Assembly (NCBI GenBank): GCA_005239795.1
Contig: SBBH01000084.1
Coordinates: 1 to 15,718 of the forward strand
Length of the DNA stretch: 15,718 nt
Direction: 5' to 3'
Origin: Planctomycetales bacterium
Lineage (GTDB): Bacteria; Planctomycetota; SBBH01
Positions within the stretch are counted from its first letter, which is position 1. Every line of letters begins with the position of its first letter. Under the pieces are notes generated by a model, which saw only the letters and a program-made list of their open reading frames with translations, made no database searches and was not told the origin of the DNA. Shown here piece by piece: positions 1 to 7,447 of this stretch. Both the position numbers and the translations under genes were made by a program.

Positions 1-1
1 A

Positions 2-769
2 TCATGAGGCATCCCGCGCCTGGGCCTGTTTCGCCTGCTTTCCCGCCAGCACTCCGCTGTTGGTGCGCTTCGCCACGACGATCATCGAGAAATAATCGCA
101 CCGGTCCTTCTCGATCGACTTGAGATTCCGCACCACCTTTTGCTGGCGCGTCGTGGCCTTCGAAATGTAAACCGCCTTGTCGAGAAGCTCGGTGCGCTCA
201 AGCGCCTTCACCACCTTCGGGACGCAATTGTTCACCTTCATCAGGATGACCGTGTCGAACTTTTCGAGGATCTCCGCAAGGTCGTCGACGCCGTAGGTCG
301 CGGGCAACACCGCGATCCGTTCCTTCCCGTCGGCGAGCGGGATGCCGAGCGCCGCCGCGCAGGCGGTGATGGAACTGATCCCGGGCACGACCTCCCGCCG
401 CAGATCCGGCCAACGTTTCGCCGCACCCTCGTAGAGATAGATGAAGGTGCTGTAGACGAAGGGGTCTCCAGCGGTGATAAAGGCGACGGACTTCCCCTGT
501 GCAAACCTTTCGCCGATCTCATCCAACGCCTTCTCCCAGGCCGGGAGGAGAACCGTCGGATCCTTCGTCATCGGGAAGATCAGGGAAAGGCGCTCCTGCC
601 CCGGGACCTCCCCAAGAGAAGGCTCGACCGCAGTCCAGGCGAAGGACGGGTCGTAGGGGGACCGGCGCGGGATCCCGATCACCGGGACCTCCCGGAGGAT
701 CCGGAGCGCCTTGAGGGTCAGGAGTTCCGGATCCCCGGTCCCGACGCCGACACCGTAAAATATCGGCAT
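2..769 (-). CDS. cbiL: Precorrin-2 / cobalt-factor II C20-methyltransferase
   Basis: SAM-dependent methyltransferase that methylates C20 of (cobalt-)precorrin-2 in the cytoplasm, an early corrin-ring step. The protein has 255 residues, normal for CbiL/CobI. Visible tetrapyrrole-methylase signatures are the N-terminal glycine-rich GVGVGTGDPELLTLKA (6-21), TAGDPFVYST (99-108) and VVPGISSITA (127-136). Next to CbiX and CbiD the substrate is most likely cobalt-factor II (CbiL) rather than metal-free precorrin-2 (CobI); this is inferred from context. It is the last gene of the minus-strand run inside the window and follows cbiET by a 40-nt gap, the longest gap between co-directional genes here. 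The start is slightly uncertain: an AGGAGG at 783-788 lies 13 nt from the chosen ATG at 769 but only 4 nt from an in-frame TTG at 778, which would add three residues. The stop codon lies at positions 2-4, so the gene is complete. Confidence 0.93.
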   Translation of the reverse strand: MPIFYGVGVGTGDPELLTLKALRILREVPVIGIPRRSPYDPSFAWTAVEPSLGEVPGQERLSLIFPMTKDPTVLLPAWEKALDEIGERFAQGKSVAFITAGDPFVYSTFIYLYEGAAKRWPDLRREVVPGISSITACAAALGIPLADGKERIAVLPATYGVDDLAEILEKFDTVILMKVNNCVPKVVKALERTELLDKAVYISKATTRQQKVVRNLKSIEKDRCDYFSMIVVAKRTNSGVLAGKQAKQAQARDAS

Positions 770-782
770 GGGGTTCAAAGAA

Positions 783-788
783 CCTCCT
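783..788 (-). promoter_or_regulatory. Shine-Dalgarno of cbiL (start choice ambiguous)
   Basis: Reads AGGAGG on the minus strand. It is 13 nt from the ATG at 769 and 4 nt from an in-frame TTG at 778. Neither distance is ideal (about 5-9 nt), so the start cannot be settled from sequence alone. It lies in the 40-nt gap after cbiET, which suggests cbiL has its own ribosome entry rather than tight coupling. Confidence 0.6.
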
Positions 789-809
789 GAATCTCGTGCG
801 AGAGGGTCG

Positions 810-2090
810 TCATGGATTCGGCAGTGTATCACCCGGGTCAGGTTTCGTAGCCGAAACCAGAAAGACCGGGTTCAACGGGTCGAGCCGCGTCATCCCAAGC
901 AGGGGTTTCCCGCGCGCAATTTGGTGTTGCGCCAGTTCCGGCTCGGCCCCGGCGGCCTTGAAGGCCGAAAGCGCCTCGGCGAGGTTCTCGATCGTCGCGA
1001 AGGTCGCGACGAGGCTCCCTCCGGCCAGCAAACGCTCCCAGGAAAGGCGGACCATCTCTGCGATCTCCCCGCCGGAACCCCCAAGAAAGATGGCCCAGGG
1101 GCGTGAATCGGCCGGGACCGTGCCGGGTGCCTTCCCCTCGATCAGCCGCACGTTCGCTGTGCCGAACTTCTCGACGTTGGCCCGGATGTTGGCGCACTCC
1201 TCTTCGTTCTTCTCGAACGCCAGCACCCGCGCGGCAGGGCAAGCAAGAGCCATCTCGACCGCGACCGAACCGGAACCTGCCCCCAGGTCCCAGAGATCGG
1301 CGGCGCCCGCTCCTGCAAGCCTCAGCCGGGCCAAGACCGCCACACGGATCTCGCGCTTGGTCAGAAGCCCCTTGTCCGGCTTGCGCTGAACGAATTCCTC
1401 GTCCACAATGCCGGGGGTGCGCCGGCGCCAGGATTGCGCCAAAGCTCCCCGCGTCCCCTCGCGCACGAGAAGCATCGTATTGAGGGCTGAAAACGGAGCC
1501 TCGAGTTCAGCCAGATTTCTCAGGGAAAACCGTTCCAGCTTTTCCTGGGTAGATCCGAGATCTTCGCCAACCCACGCAGTGTAATCGTCATATCCGCGCT
1601 CCAGTAGGAAGCACGCCGTCTCGCGCGGAGTTTGACCGCCCGTGGTCAGGACGAAGATTTTCGACCGGCCCACGGCCGGGGCAAGGTTCGCCGCCATCTC
1701 CCGGCCGTGCACCGAGACGAGCGTGGCATCCTCCCAGGAGATCCCCGCGCGGCTAGCCAAAAGCTGGACGCAGGAGAGTCCCGGATGCAACCGGACCCGC
1801 CCGGGCCCCAGCGCCTCCGCAAGCCGCTTGCCGAATCCGAAGAACAGGGGATCTCCCGATGTCAGGACCACGACGCGGCGCCCTTCAGCTTCATGCCGGA
1901 TCCGTTCGGCAAGCGCCTCCATGTCTCCCGTGATCAATATCTTTTCCGCCGCCGACCCGTCGCACAGGGCCAGGTGGCGCTTGCCTCCCACCAGCACCTG
2001 GGCACCGGTGATCGCCTCGCGCAAAGCGGGTGGAAGATCCCCCATTCCCTCGGCGGGAAGCCCGATCACGACGACCGGCTCAACCGACAT
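810..2090 (-). CDS. cbiET: Precorrin-6B / cobalt-precorrin-7 C5,C15-methyltransferase, CbiE-CbiT fusion (CobL type)
   Basis: Bifunctional cytoplasmic enzyme of 426 residues. The N-terminal half (about 1-215) is a CbiE tetrapyrrole methylase (C5 methylation), with VVVIGLPAEGMGDLP near the start and TSGDPLFFG at 77-85. The C-terminal half (about 225-415) is a CbiT class I methyltransferase (C15 methylation and C12 acetate decarboxylation), with the SAM motif WDLGAGSGSVAVE at 267-279 and FLGGSGG at 335-341. CbiT opens with the usual GIVDEEF...KGLLTKREIR region. CbiE and CbiT are separate in many anaerobic-route organisms and fused as CobL in others; here they are fused. The ATG at 2090 lies inside the end of cbiD (11-nt overlap), implying translational coupling. 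Both halves keep their signature motifs, so both activities are expected. Confidence 0.95.
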   Translation of the reverse strand: MSVEPVVVIGLPAEGMGDLPPALREAITGAQVLVGGKRHLALCDGSAAEKILITGDMEALAERIRHEAEGRRVVVLTSGDPLFFGFGKRLAEALGPGRVRLHPGLSCVQLLASRAGISWEDATLVSVHGREMAANLAPAVGRSKIFVLTTGGQTPRETACFLLERGYDDYTAWVGEDLGSTQEKLERFSLRNLAELEAPFSALNTMLLVREGTRGALAQSWRRRTPGIVDEEFVQRKPDKGLLTKREIRVAVLARLRLAGAGAADLWDLGAGSGSVAVEMALACPAARVLAFEKNEEECANIRANVEKFGTANVRLIEGKAPGTVPADSRPWAIFLGGSGGEIAEMVRLSWERLLAGGSLVATFATIENLAEALSAFKAAGAEPELAQHQIARGKPLLGMTRLDPLNPVFLVSATKPDPGDTLPNP

Positions 2091-3237
2091 GCGCCCTCCC
2101 GATCACCTTCCCGTTGAAGTCCGTGAGGACCATCTCCACAGGGACCTGCCTCTGGATGCTTCGAGAGGCGACTGTCGCCGCATGGAAAGCGAGGTTGTCG
2201 TAGAACCCTTGGACGCCGGTTTTGTCGATGATCTCGCCCACATGGCGCGCGGTATTGGCCCCCTGGATCGTGGCGACGATGTCCGGCTCCGCGCCGCACT
2301 CGGCGGCAACGACCCCCAGGAACTTCGTGTCGACCTCGGCGCCCGCCGCGTGCGTCTGCAGGCGCCCCTGGGCCAGCTTCGCGGTCTTCCCCACCATGCC
2401 GCAGAGTGTGATCTTTTTCATGCCGACCGCGCGCCCGCAAGAAAGAGCGAACCCGACGAAATCGCCCATCTGTATGAATGCTTCCTCGGGATGATTTGGG
2501 AAAAGTTGCATTGCAAATTTTTCACTGCGGTCTCCAGTTGTGAAGAAGACCTCCTGGACGCCGCGCGCCTTGGCCACAGCCACCCCCTGGCGGACGCTGG
2601 CCCGGAAGGCGGCCGTCGAATACGGCTTGACAATGCCACTCACGCCCAAGATCGAAAGCCCCCCCAGGATTCCGAGGCGCGCATTGATCGTTTTTTTGGC
2701 GAGTTCCTCTCCGTTGGGAATCGCAACCTCTACCTCGGCAACGCGCCCACCGAGGTCGTCCCCCAAGACCTCCGTCAAAGCCTGAGCGATCATCTTGCGG
2801 GGGACCGGGTTGATGGCGGGCTCTCCGGGTGGAAGCTCGAGGCCAGGCTTCGTGATCGTCCCGACTCCTGCGCCTGCCTTGAAGCAAATGGCGCCTGGCC
2901 TCTGTGCACCGGCAGGAGCTAAGCGTACATGGGAGATGATCTCAGCTAGGTGTGTGCAGTCGGGGTCATCCCCCCCGTCTTTGATCACGGAGCAACGGGC
3001 CTCCAGAGTCGGCGTCAAGAGTTCTTTCATCTTCAGCGTGATTATCAGGGTGACTTTTGCGGGAACGAGGATCTCGATGGCATCAGGACAGGTGCCATCG
3101 CGCAGGAGAAGCGCGGCCCCCTTGGCAGCCACGGCCGCCGAGGTGCCGGTCGTGAAGCCTGTGCGCATCTTAGAGCGGTCGATCCCGTCATCCGGTTCCG
3201 GCTCCTTGTTCGCAGGCTGGTCCTCGATCAGAGACAT
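2080..3237 (-). CDS. cbiD: Cobalt-precorrin-5B C1-methyltransferase
   Basis: CbiD methylates C1 of cobalt-precorrin-5B and is a marker of the cobalt-early (anaerobic) route; the aerobic route uses the unrelated CobF. The protein has 385 residues, typical of the family. Family motifs are RTGFTTGTSAAVAAKGA (25-41), KDGGDDPDCTH (86-96), GAGVGTITKPGL (122-133), PVPRKMI (144-150), GVSGIVKPYS (198-207) and GKTAKLAQG (283-291). The family usually reads TGTCA where this protein has TGTSA. The start is 6 nt after the cbiC stop and the end overlaps cbiET by 11 nt. The first about 22 residues are acidic, poorly conserved and precede the family core. The internal ATG at residue 24 (MRTGF) is an alternative start, but the distance from cbiC favours 3237. 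Confidence 0.95.
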   Translation of the reverse strand: MSLIEDQPANKEPEPDDGIDRSKMRTGFTTGTSAAVAAKGAALLLRDGTCPDAIEILVPAKVTLIITLKMKELLTPTLEARCSVIKDGGDDPDCTHLAEIISHVRLAPAGAQRPGAICFKAGAGVGTITKPGLELPPGEPAINPVPRKMIAQALTEVLGDDLGGRVAEVEVAIPNGEELAKKTINARLGILGGLSILGVSGIVKPYSTAAFRASVRQGVAVAKARGVQEVFFTTGDRSEKFAMQLFPNHPEEAFIQMGDFVGFALSCGRAVGMKKITLCGMVGKTAKLAQGRLQTHAAGAEVDTKFLGVVAAECGAEPDIVATIQGANTARHVGEIIDKTGVQGFYDNLAFHAATVASRSIQRQVPVEMVLTDFNGKVIGRAHVG

Positions 3238-3243
3238 CGTCGT

Positions 3244-3927
3244 TCATGATCCTTGCGCGGCTTGGGCGGTCTCACGTCTTCCAAGAGCGAGTGAGAGGAG
3301 GGCGTTCGTGATCGAGACCGCCACGGGGGTTCCCCCTTTGCGCCCCAGGCAGGTGATGTATGGAACCCCTGTTTCATCGGTGGCATGAAGTGCGTCCTTG
3401 GATTCAGCGGCCGAGACGAACCCCACCGGTACTCCAATCACGAGCGCCGGTCGCCAGCCGTCTTCGTCGATGAGGCGCAGAGTCTCCAGGAGCGCCGTCG
3501 GGGCGTTTCCGATCACAATGATCAATCCATCTCCCAAGGCGCGCGCCCGGCGCATCGTCTCGATCGCCCGCGTATGGCCAGCCGCCTTGGCCGATGCCCA
3601 GACGTCGGGGTCGTCCATGAAGCAGAGAACCTTGCCGCCGAATTTTGTGAGGTTCACTTTGCTGATGCCGGCCTGGACCATCTGGACGTCTGCGACAACG
3701 TTTGCAATGCGCGTAAAAGCCTCGAATGCCGCTGTGAAGGCTCTCGGGTGAAACCGGAGAAGCCGGGCGAATTCAAAGTCTCCCGTCGCGTGAATCACGC
3801 GGCGGGTGACGGCATGCTCCTCGGGGGTGAAGCGAAAGTGGCTGGGAAGCTCGGCGTCGATGATCCTGAAACTTTCTTCCTCGATCTTCTCAGGCTGTAT
3901 CATCCTTGGCTTGAAAGGTTGCCTCAT
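3244..3927 (-). CDS. cbiC: Cobalt-precorrin-8 / precorrin-8X methylmutase
   Basis: Moves the methyl group from C11 to C12 of (cobalt-)precorrin-8 to give (cob)hydrogenobyrinate; soluble enzyme. The protein has 227 residues, slightly longer than usual because of a short N-terminal lead. The expected catalytic histidine is H46 in RRVIHATGDFEF (42-53). Other family blocks are DVQMVQAGI (80-88), IGNAPTAL (139-146), GVPVGFVSAAESK (165-177) and GRKGGTPVA (195-203). The reading frame is open further upstream inside cobS, but that sequence is arginine-rich shadow. I chose the ATG at 3927 because it makes an ATGA overlap with the cobS stop and has a GGGGAG Shine-Dalgarno 9 nt upstream. An internal ATG (residue 9) is possible but has no comparable ribosome site. 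Confidence 0.94.
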   Translation of the reverse strand: MRQPFKPRMIQPEKIEEESFRIIDAELPSHFRFTPEEHAVTRRVIHATGDFEFARLLRFHPRAFTAAFEAFTRIANVVADVQMVQAGISKVNLTKFGGKVLCFMDDPDVWASAKAAGHTRAIETMRRARALGDGLIIVIGNAPTALLETLRLIDEDGWRPALVIGVPVGFVSAAESKDALHATDETGVPYITCLGRKGGTPVAVSITNALLSLALGRRETAQAAQGS

Positions 3928-4685
3928 GCGGCTATTCTCCCCCACGCGATAGCCCCCGACAAGGCGGCGATCTCCGAGATGCTGACGGCGGCCCCTAGGC
4001 AGTCGCCGCTGACGCCGCCAAGGCGTCGCCGAAAATACAATCCGGCCAGCGCCGTGGCCGCGAGGCTCCCTCCCGCGACACAGAGCCGTCCTGGCGGCAC
4101 CACCACCCATGTGATCATGGTCGCCAGAAATAGAGCCGAAACGGCGTGCCGCGCGCCGACATTCTTGCCCACAGAGGCGGCAAGTCCTTCGCCGGGCCGA
4201 CAGGGGGCCAGCCAAGCCATCAGAAGGACGGGGGCGACACGAGCCCACGCCCAGACCACCGGCAAGAGCCGCAGAGCCTGCTCCGTCCCCATGGCCGACA
4301 GCAAGAAATAGCGGGCCATGAAGAGCCAGATGAGCGTGATCGCCCCAAAGGCGCCGATCCGGCTGTCGTCCATGATCGCCAGCGCCTTTTCGCGCGACGC
4401 GCTACCGCCGAGCCCGTCGGCCGCGTCCGCCAAGCCGTCTTCGTGGAGAGCCCCCGTCAGGAGCGCCCCCAGGCCGATCCCGCACCAGACGGCCATGGGC
4501 CAACCAAACCATGGTTGTACAAGCCACATCAGTCCACCCACGCATCCTCCAAGGGTGGCTCCTACGATCGGATAGAATACTGTGCTGAGGGCGAGTCCCT
4601 TGGCGTCCAATTCAGGGGAGCGGAGGGGAAGTCGGCTCAAAAAGGAGAAGGCCCCTAAAAAGGCGCTGCTCAGGCTTGCGCTCAT
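3924..4685 (-). CDS. cobS: Adenosylcobinamide-GDP ribazoletransferase (cobalamin synthase)
   Basis: Integral membrane enzyme that joins adenosylcobinamide-GDP to alpha-ribazole (or its phosphate) to finish the nucleotide loop. The protein has 253 residues, standard length. Diagnostic motifs are ALHEDGLADAADGLGG (79-94; many homologues have HLDGLAD) and IMDDSRIGAFG (104-114). Hydrophobic segments are visible around 37-57, 62-80, 114-132 and in the C-terminal half, consistent with a polytopic protein. It is coupled on both sides by ATGA overlaps: its ATG overlaps the cobT stop, and its stop overlaps the cbiC start. It sits in the nucleotide-loop set cobD-cobU-cobT-cobS. Confidence 0.95.
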   Translation of the reverse strand: MSASLSSAFLGAFSFLSRLPLRSPELDAKGLALSTVFYPIVGATLGGCVGGLMWLVQPWFGWPMAVWCGIGLGALLTGALHEDGLADAADGLGGSASREKALAIMDDSRIGAFGAITLIWLFMARYFLLSAMGTEQALRLLPVVWAWARVAPVLLMAWLAPCRPGEGLAASVGKNVGARHAVSALFLATMITWVVVPPGRLCVAGGSLAATALAGLYFRRRLGGVSGDCLGAAVSISEIAALSGAIAWGRIAA

Positions 4686-5743
4686 GGTTGTAGAGGTTCG
4701 CTTCCCTTTTGGCTGACGCCGGCGCTTTCGAAAGTGGCCATCTCGGTGTAGATTCGGCAGGCGGCCTCCAGAAGATACGAGGCGAGCATCGCCCCTGTCC
4801 CTTCGCCCAGGCGCATGTCGAGATCAAGCAGGGGGCGCTCGTCGATCGCTTCCAGAAAGCGCCGATGCCCCCCTTCCTGCGAGCAGTGCCCGAAGAAGAG
4901 GTAGTGTTGGACAATGGGTTTCATCCGGATGGCGGCAAGAGCCCCAGCCCCGGCGATAAAACCGTCCACAACGACAGGGATCCGCGCGGCGACCCCTCCG
5001 AGGCAGAGGCCCGCGATGGCCGCGATCTCGAACCCTCCCACGGCGGCGAGAGCCGCGACTGGGTCGGCGGCGCTCAGGCGGTGCCGCGCAAGACCCACTT
5101 CAATCGCCCAACGTTTTCGCGCAAGACCCGCATCATCAACGCCGGTCCCCCGTCCCACCATTTCAGAAGGGTTGGCTGGGAGAAGGGCACAGTAGATGGC
5201 CGCGGCGGCCGTGCTGTTTCCGATCCCCATGTCCCCTGTGACAAGACAATCGATACTGTCGGCGGCGGCCTCGCGCGCCTGCTCGATCCCGACCGTCATG
5301 GCGCGGCGCGCTTCGTCCGTCGTCATGGCGGGCTCGCGCGTGAAGTCGCGCGTTCCGCGGGCCACCTTCGCCGAAAGCAGACCAGCCGCCGCGAAATCCG
5401 CGTCGACCCCCACATCGACCACGCGGACCTCGGCGCCAGCCTGGCGCCCCAAGACGTTGATCGCCGCGCCCCCGGCCAGGAAATTGAGAACCATCTGTTT
5501 GGTGACCTCCCGGGGATAGGCGCTCACTCCCTGGGTCGTGACGCCATGATCGGCGGCGAAGACCACCGCCCGCCGGCGCCCCACGTGGGGAGGCTCCCCT
5601 TGGATTCCGACCAGCCGCGCCGCGATCTTCTCCAGACGTCCCAGACTTCCAAGGGGCTTGGTGAGTCTGTCCAAATGTGCTTCGGCCTTCGACAAGGTAT
5701 CCGTCGGAACAGGTGTAATCTGCCGTATCGTTTCCTCGATCAT
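4682..5743 (-). CDS. cobT: Nicotinate-nucleotide--dimethylbenzimidazole phosphoribosyltransferase
   Basis: Activates the lower-ligand base (5,6-dimethylbenzimidazole, presumably from BluB) with nicotinate mononucleotide to give alpha-ribazole phosphate. The protein has 353 residues, as expected. The catalytic glutamate is expected at E314 in RLGEGTGAML (311-320), corresponding to Glu317 of the Salmonella enzyme. Other CobT blocks are LDRLTKPLGSLGRLE (24-38), FAADHGVTTQGVSAYP (62-77), TGDMGIGNST (169-178) and GRGTGVDDAG (198-207). The frame is open 60 codons further upstream inside cobU. I chose the ATG at 5743 because it has an AAGGAG site 5 nt away and forms a TGATG junction with the cobU stop. 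Confidence 0.96.
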   Translation of the reverse strand: MIEETIRQITPVPTDTLSKAEAHLDRLTKPLGSLGRLEKIAARLVGIQGEPPHVGRRRAVVFAADHGVTTQGVSAYPREVTKQMVLNFLAGGAAINVLGRQAGAEVRVVDVGVDADFAAAGLLSAKVARGTRDFTREPAMTTDEARRAMTVGIEQAREAAADSIDCLVTGDMGIGNSTAAAAIYCALLPANPSEMVGRGTGVDDAGLARKRWAIEVGLARHRLSAADPVAALAAVGGFEIAAIAGLCLGGVAARIPVVVDGFIAGAGALAAIRMKPIVQHYLFFGHCSQEGGHRRFLEAIDERPLLDLDMRLGEGTGAMLASYLLEAACRIYTEMATFESAGVSQKGSEPLQP

Positions 5744-6270
5744 CAGATCTCCTTCTTTTTCTTGACCGTTAAAGGACAGCCGCTCACCAGAAGCTGTATC
5801 TCCTCGCAAATCTCTCCCACCCGACCGTTTACCAACCCCTGGGCCTCCCGGAACGCTCGGCCGAGAGGCGTGTCGGGAACGAGCCCCATTCCCACTTCGT
5901 TTGTGACCAGGATCACGGGGCAAAGAACCGTTTTGAGCGCTTCGACAGCTGTTTCAAGACGGTCTTGGAGGCGCTCGATATTTTCGCCGCAGAGGACGTT
6001 GCTGGTCCAAAGCGTCAGGCAATCGACCACAACGACGCGCGCTTCTCGGGAGGCCAGGCGGAGAGCCCCGGAGAGGTCCAGTGGCTCTTCGGTCAAACGC
6101 CAATCCGGTTCCCGTTCGGATTGGTGCCGGGCGATTTTTCGGGTCATCTCCTCGTCCAAGGCCTGGGCCGTCGCGATGAAGGCACGCGGCCCTTCGATGG
6201 TGCGGGCACGCGAAAGCGCATAGCGGCTCTTGCCGCTGGATGCCCCTCCGGTAATTAACAAGTGTGCCAT
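5743..6270 (-). CDS. cobU: Adenosylcobinamide kinase / adenosylcobinamide-phosphate guanylyltransferase
   Basis: Bifunctional cytoplasmic enzyme of 175 residues. It phosphorylates adenosylcobinamide and transfers GMP to give adenosylcobinamide-GDP, the substrate of CobS. The P-loop GGASSGKS is at 8-15. The guanylylated histidine is expected at H49 within RHQSER (48-53). Further motifs are DCLTLW (83-88), VTNEVG (122-127) and GRAFREAQGLVN (137-148). After the last motif, homologues usually have NQ; here it is NG. The lysine-rich tail (VKKKKEI) ends at the cobT start. The start overlaps the end of cobD by 16 nt and has a GGAG site 8 nt upstream. In the cobalt-early de novo route the kinase step can be bypassed when CbiB makes the phosphate directly, so the guanylyltransferase step is the essential one. 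Confidence 0.95.
   Translation of the reverse strand: MAHLLITGGASSGKSRYALSRARTIEGPRAFIATAQALDEEMTRKIARHQSEREPDWRLTEEPLDLSGALRLASREARVVVVDCLTLWTSNVLCGENIERLQDRLETAVEALKTVLCPVILVTNEVGMGLVPDTPLGRAFREAQGLVNGRVGEICEEIQLLVSGCPLTVKKKKEI
5749..5754 (-). promoter_or_regulatory. Shine-Dalgarno fixing the cobT start
   Basis: Reads AAGGAG on the minus strand, 5 nt before the ATG at 5743, within the last codons of cobU. It decides against the much longer open frame that extends upstream into cobU. Confidence 0.75.
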
Positions 6271-7385
6271 GCGCGTTTCTCCAGCAGGGTCTGAACCAAA
6301 CGATCATTGTCGTGTCGGGTACGGACGGCGATCCGCAGACAATCGGAAAGGCCGAAATCGCCGCACGCGCGGGCCAGGATCTTCTGTTTTAGAAGCGATT
6401 GAGAAACTTTTTGAGCGGCTACGGCGCCTTTTAGAAAACGCAGAAGCAAAAAATTAGCCGCGCTGGGATGAACTTCCATACCGGGAATCACGCCCAGGGT
6501 TGTCATGAAATGGTCTCGCTCCTTGGAAAGCCATGCACGTGTAGCCGGAGAAAAGGCCTTGTCTTTCAAGGCTCGGCATCCCGCTTCCTGCGCGATGCCG
6601 TTGACGCTCCAGGGATCTTGCCGGGCCAGGATGGACGTCACAAGCGGTCGGGGCCCCACGAGTCCTCCCAGGCGCAGGCCAGGCAGGGCGTAAAATTTCG
6701 TCAGTGATCGCAGGATTAAGTCTTTTTTCGGGACAACACGACGGAGCGATCTCCAGCCGTTCTCGACGAAGTCGATAAAGGAGGCGTCGATGAGGGAAAC
6801 TCCACCGACGGACGCAACCCGTCGACAGAGCCGCCCCACGGCGTCCCACGAAGGGAGCGTCCCCGTTGGATTGTTTGGAAGACAGAGGGCAAAAAGATCC
6901 GGCCTCCATTTCCGGATCGACAGGTCCGCAGATGGAAACATATCTCGTGCCTCCTGCCAATCCGGATAGGCGCACATCCGAGTTCTCGCCCCCGCGATCG
7001 CGGCAACGCGGCGGTATTCCCCATAGGTCGGTGCGGCGATCAGGACGCGTGTGGGCCGCATCGATTCCATGGCTAAACGTAGAAGCTCCGTGGCCCCGTT
7101 GCCTGCGGCGACGCGCTCAAGTGGAACCCTCCAGTGGATCGCCATGGCCTCCCGCAGGGACAGCGAGCGGTTGTCCGGGTATCGCCGGGTCAGCGCGAGA
7201 AGCGTTTCGGAATCTTCCAAGAGCGCCTTGACTGATGAAGGAGGTCCCAGAGGATTGACATTGGCAGAAAAATCAACGATCTCTTCCGGCTTGCAACCGA
7301 GGTGGCGGGCGGCCTCTCCTATCTCTCCGCCGTGCAAAACTTGCGGGATCGGATGGGATATGGCGTCCCGCGGTTGTTTTCTCAT
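6255..7385 (-). CDS. cobD: Threonine-phosphate decarboxylase (CobD), fold-type I PLP enzyme
   Basis: Decarboxylates L-threonine-O-3-phosphate to (R)-1-aminopropan-2-ol phosphate, the linker that CbiB attaches. The protein has 376 residues. HGG (18-20) and DFSANVNPLG (38-47) are the typical CobD opening, which distinguishes it from histidinol-phosphate aminotransferase (HisC). PNNPTG is at 170-175. The PLP lysine is expected at K230 in SLTKFYALPGLRLG (227-240), and the substrate-binding arginine is expected in CLRIAVRT (349-356). The usual DEAFIDF block reads DASFIDF at 200-206: the PLP-contacting Asp is kept, but the next residue is changed. I chose the ATG at 7385; the in-frame ATG at 7454 would run into the divergent HAD gene. 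The upstream ribosome site is weak (GGGTGG). It opens the second minus-strand block. Confidence 0.92.
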   Translation of the reverse strand: MRKQPRDAISHPIPQVLHGGEIGEAARHLGCKPEEIVDFSANVNPLGPPSSVKALLEDSETLLALTRRYPDNRSLSLREAMAIHWRVPLERVAAGNGATELLRLAMESMRPTRVLIAAPTYGEYRRVAAIAGARTRMCAYPDWQEARDMFPSADLSIRKWRPDLFALCLPNNPTGTLPSWDAVGRLCRRVASVGGVSLIDASFIDFVENGWRSLRRVVPKKDLILRSLTKFYALPGLRLGGLVGPRPLVTSILARQDPWSVNGIAQEAGCRALKDKAFSPATRAWLSKERDHFMTTLGVIPGMEVHPSAANFLLLRFLKGAVAAQKVSQSLLKQKILARACGDFGLSDCLRIAVRTRHDNDRLVQTLLEKRAWHTC

Positions 7386-7447
7386 ATTGCCACCCGCCAA
7401 GTCGAGCGGGCCGGCCGTGGACGCGAAGGACGGATACAATCGAGGCG
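7386..7447. promoter_or_regulatory. 62-nt divergent intergenic region between cobD and the HAD gene
   Basis: This is the largest gene-free gap in the window and the only divergent junction, so it is the likeliest site for internal promoters. On the plus strand there is a TACAAT -10-like hexamer at 7435-7440 but no recognisable -35 box. Initiation about 7 nt downstream would fall almost at the HAD ATG (7448), giving a nearly leaderless message. No convincing promoter is visible toward cobD. No cobalamin riboswitch fits here: the gap is too short for one and shows no B12 box. Confidence 0.25.

Noticed and set aside
1642..2922. A 426-codon plus-strand open frame opposite cbiET and cbiD
   Set aside because: Same reason: the minus strand encodes two well-conserved cobalamin enzymes, and the plus-strand product has no recognisable domain or ribosome site.
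4709..6223. A 504-codon open frame on the plus strand opposite cobT and cobU
   Set aside because: It is the antisense shadow of two clear enzymes in GC-rich DNA. Its translation is low-complexity, rich in Arg, Gly, Pro and Asp, with no family pattern.
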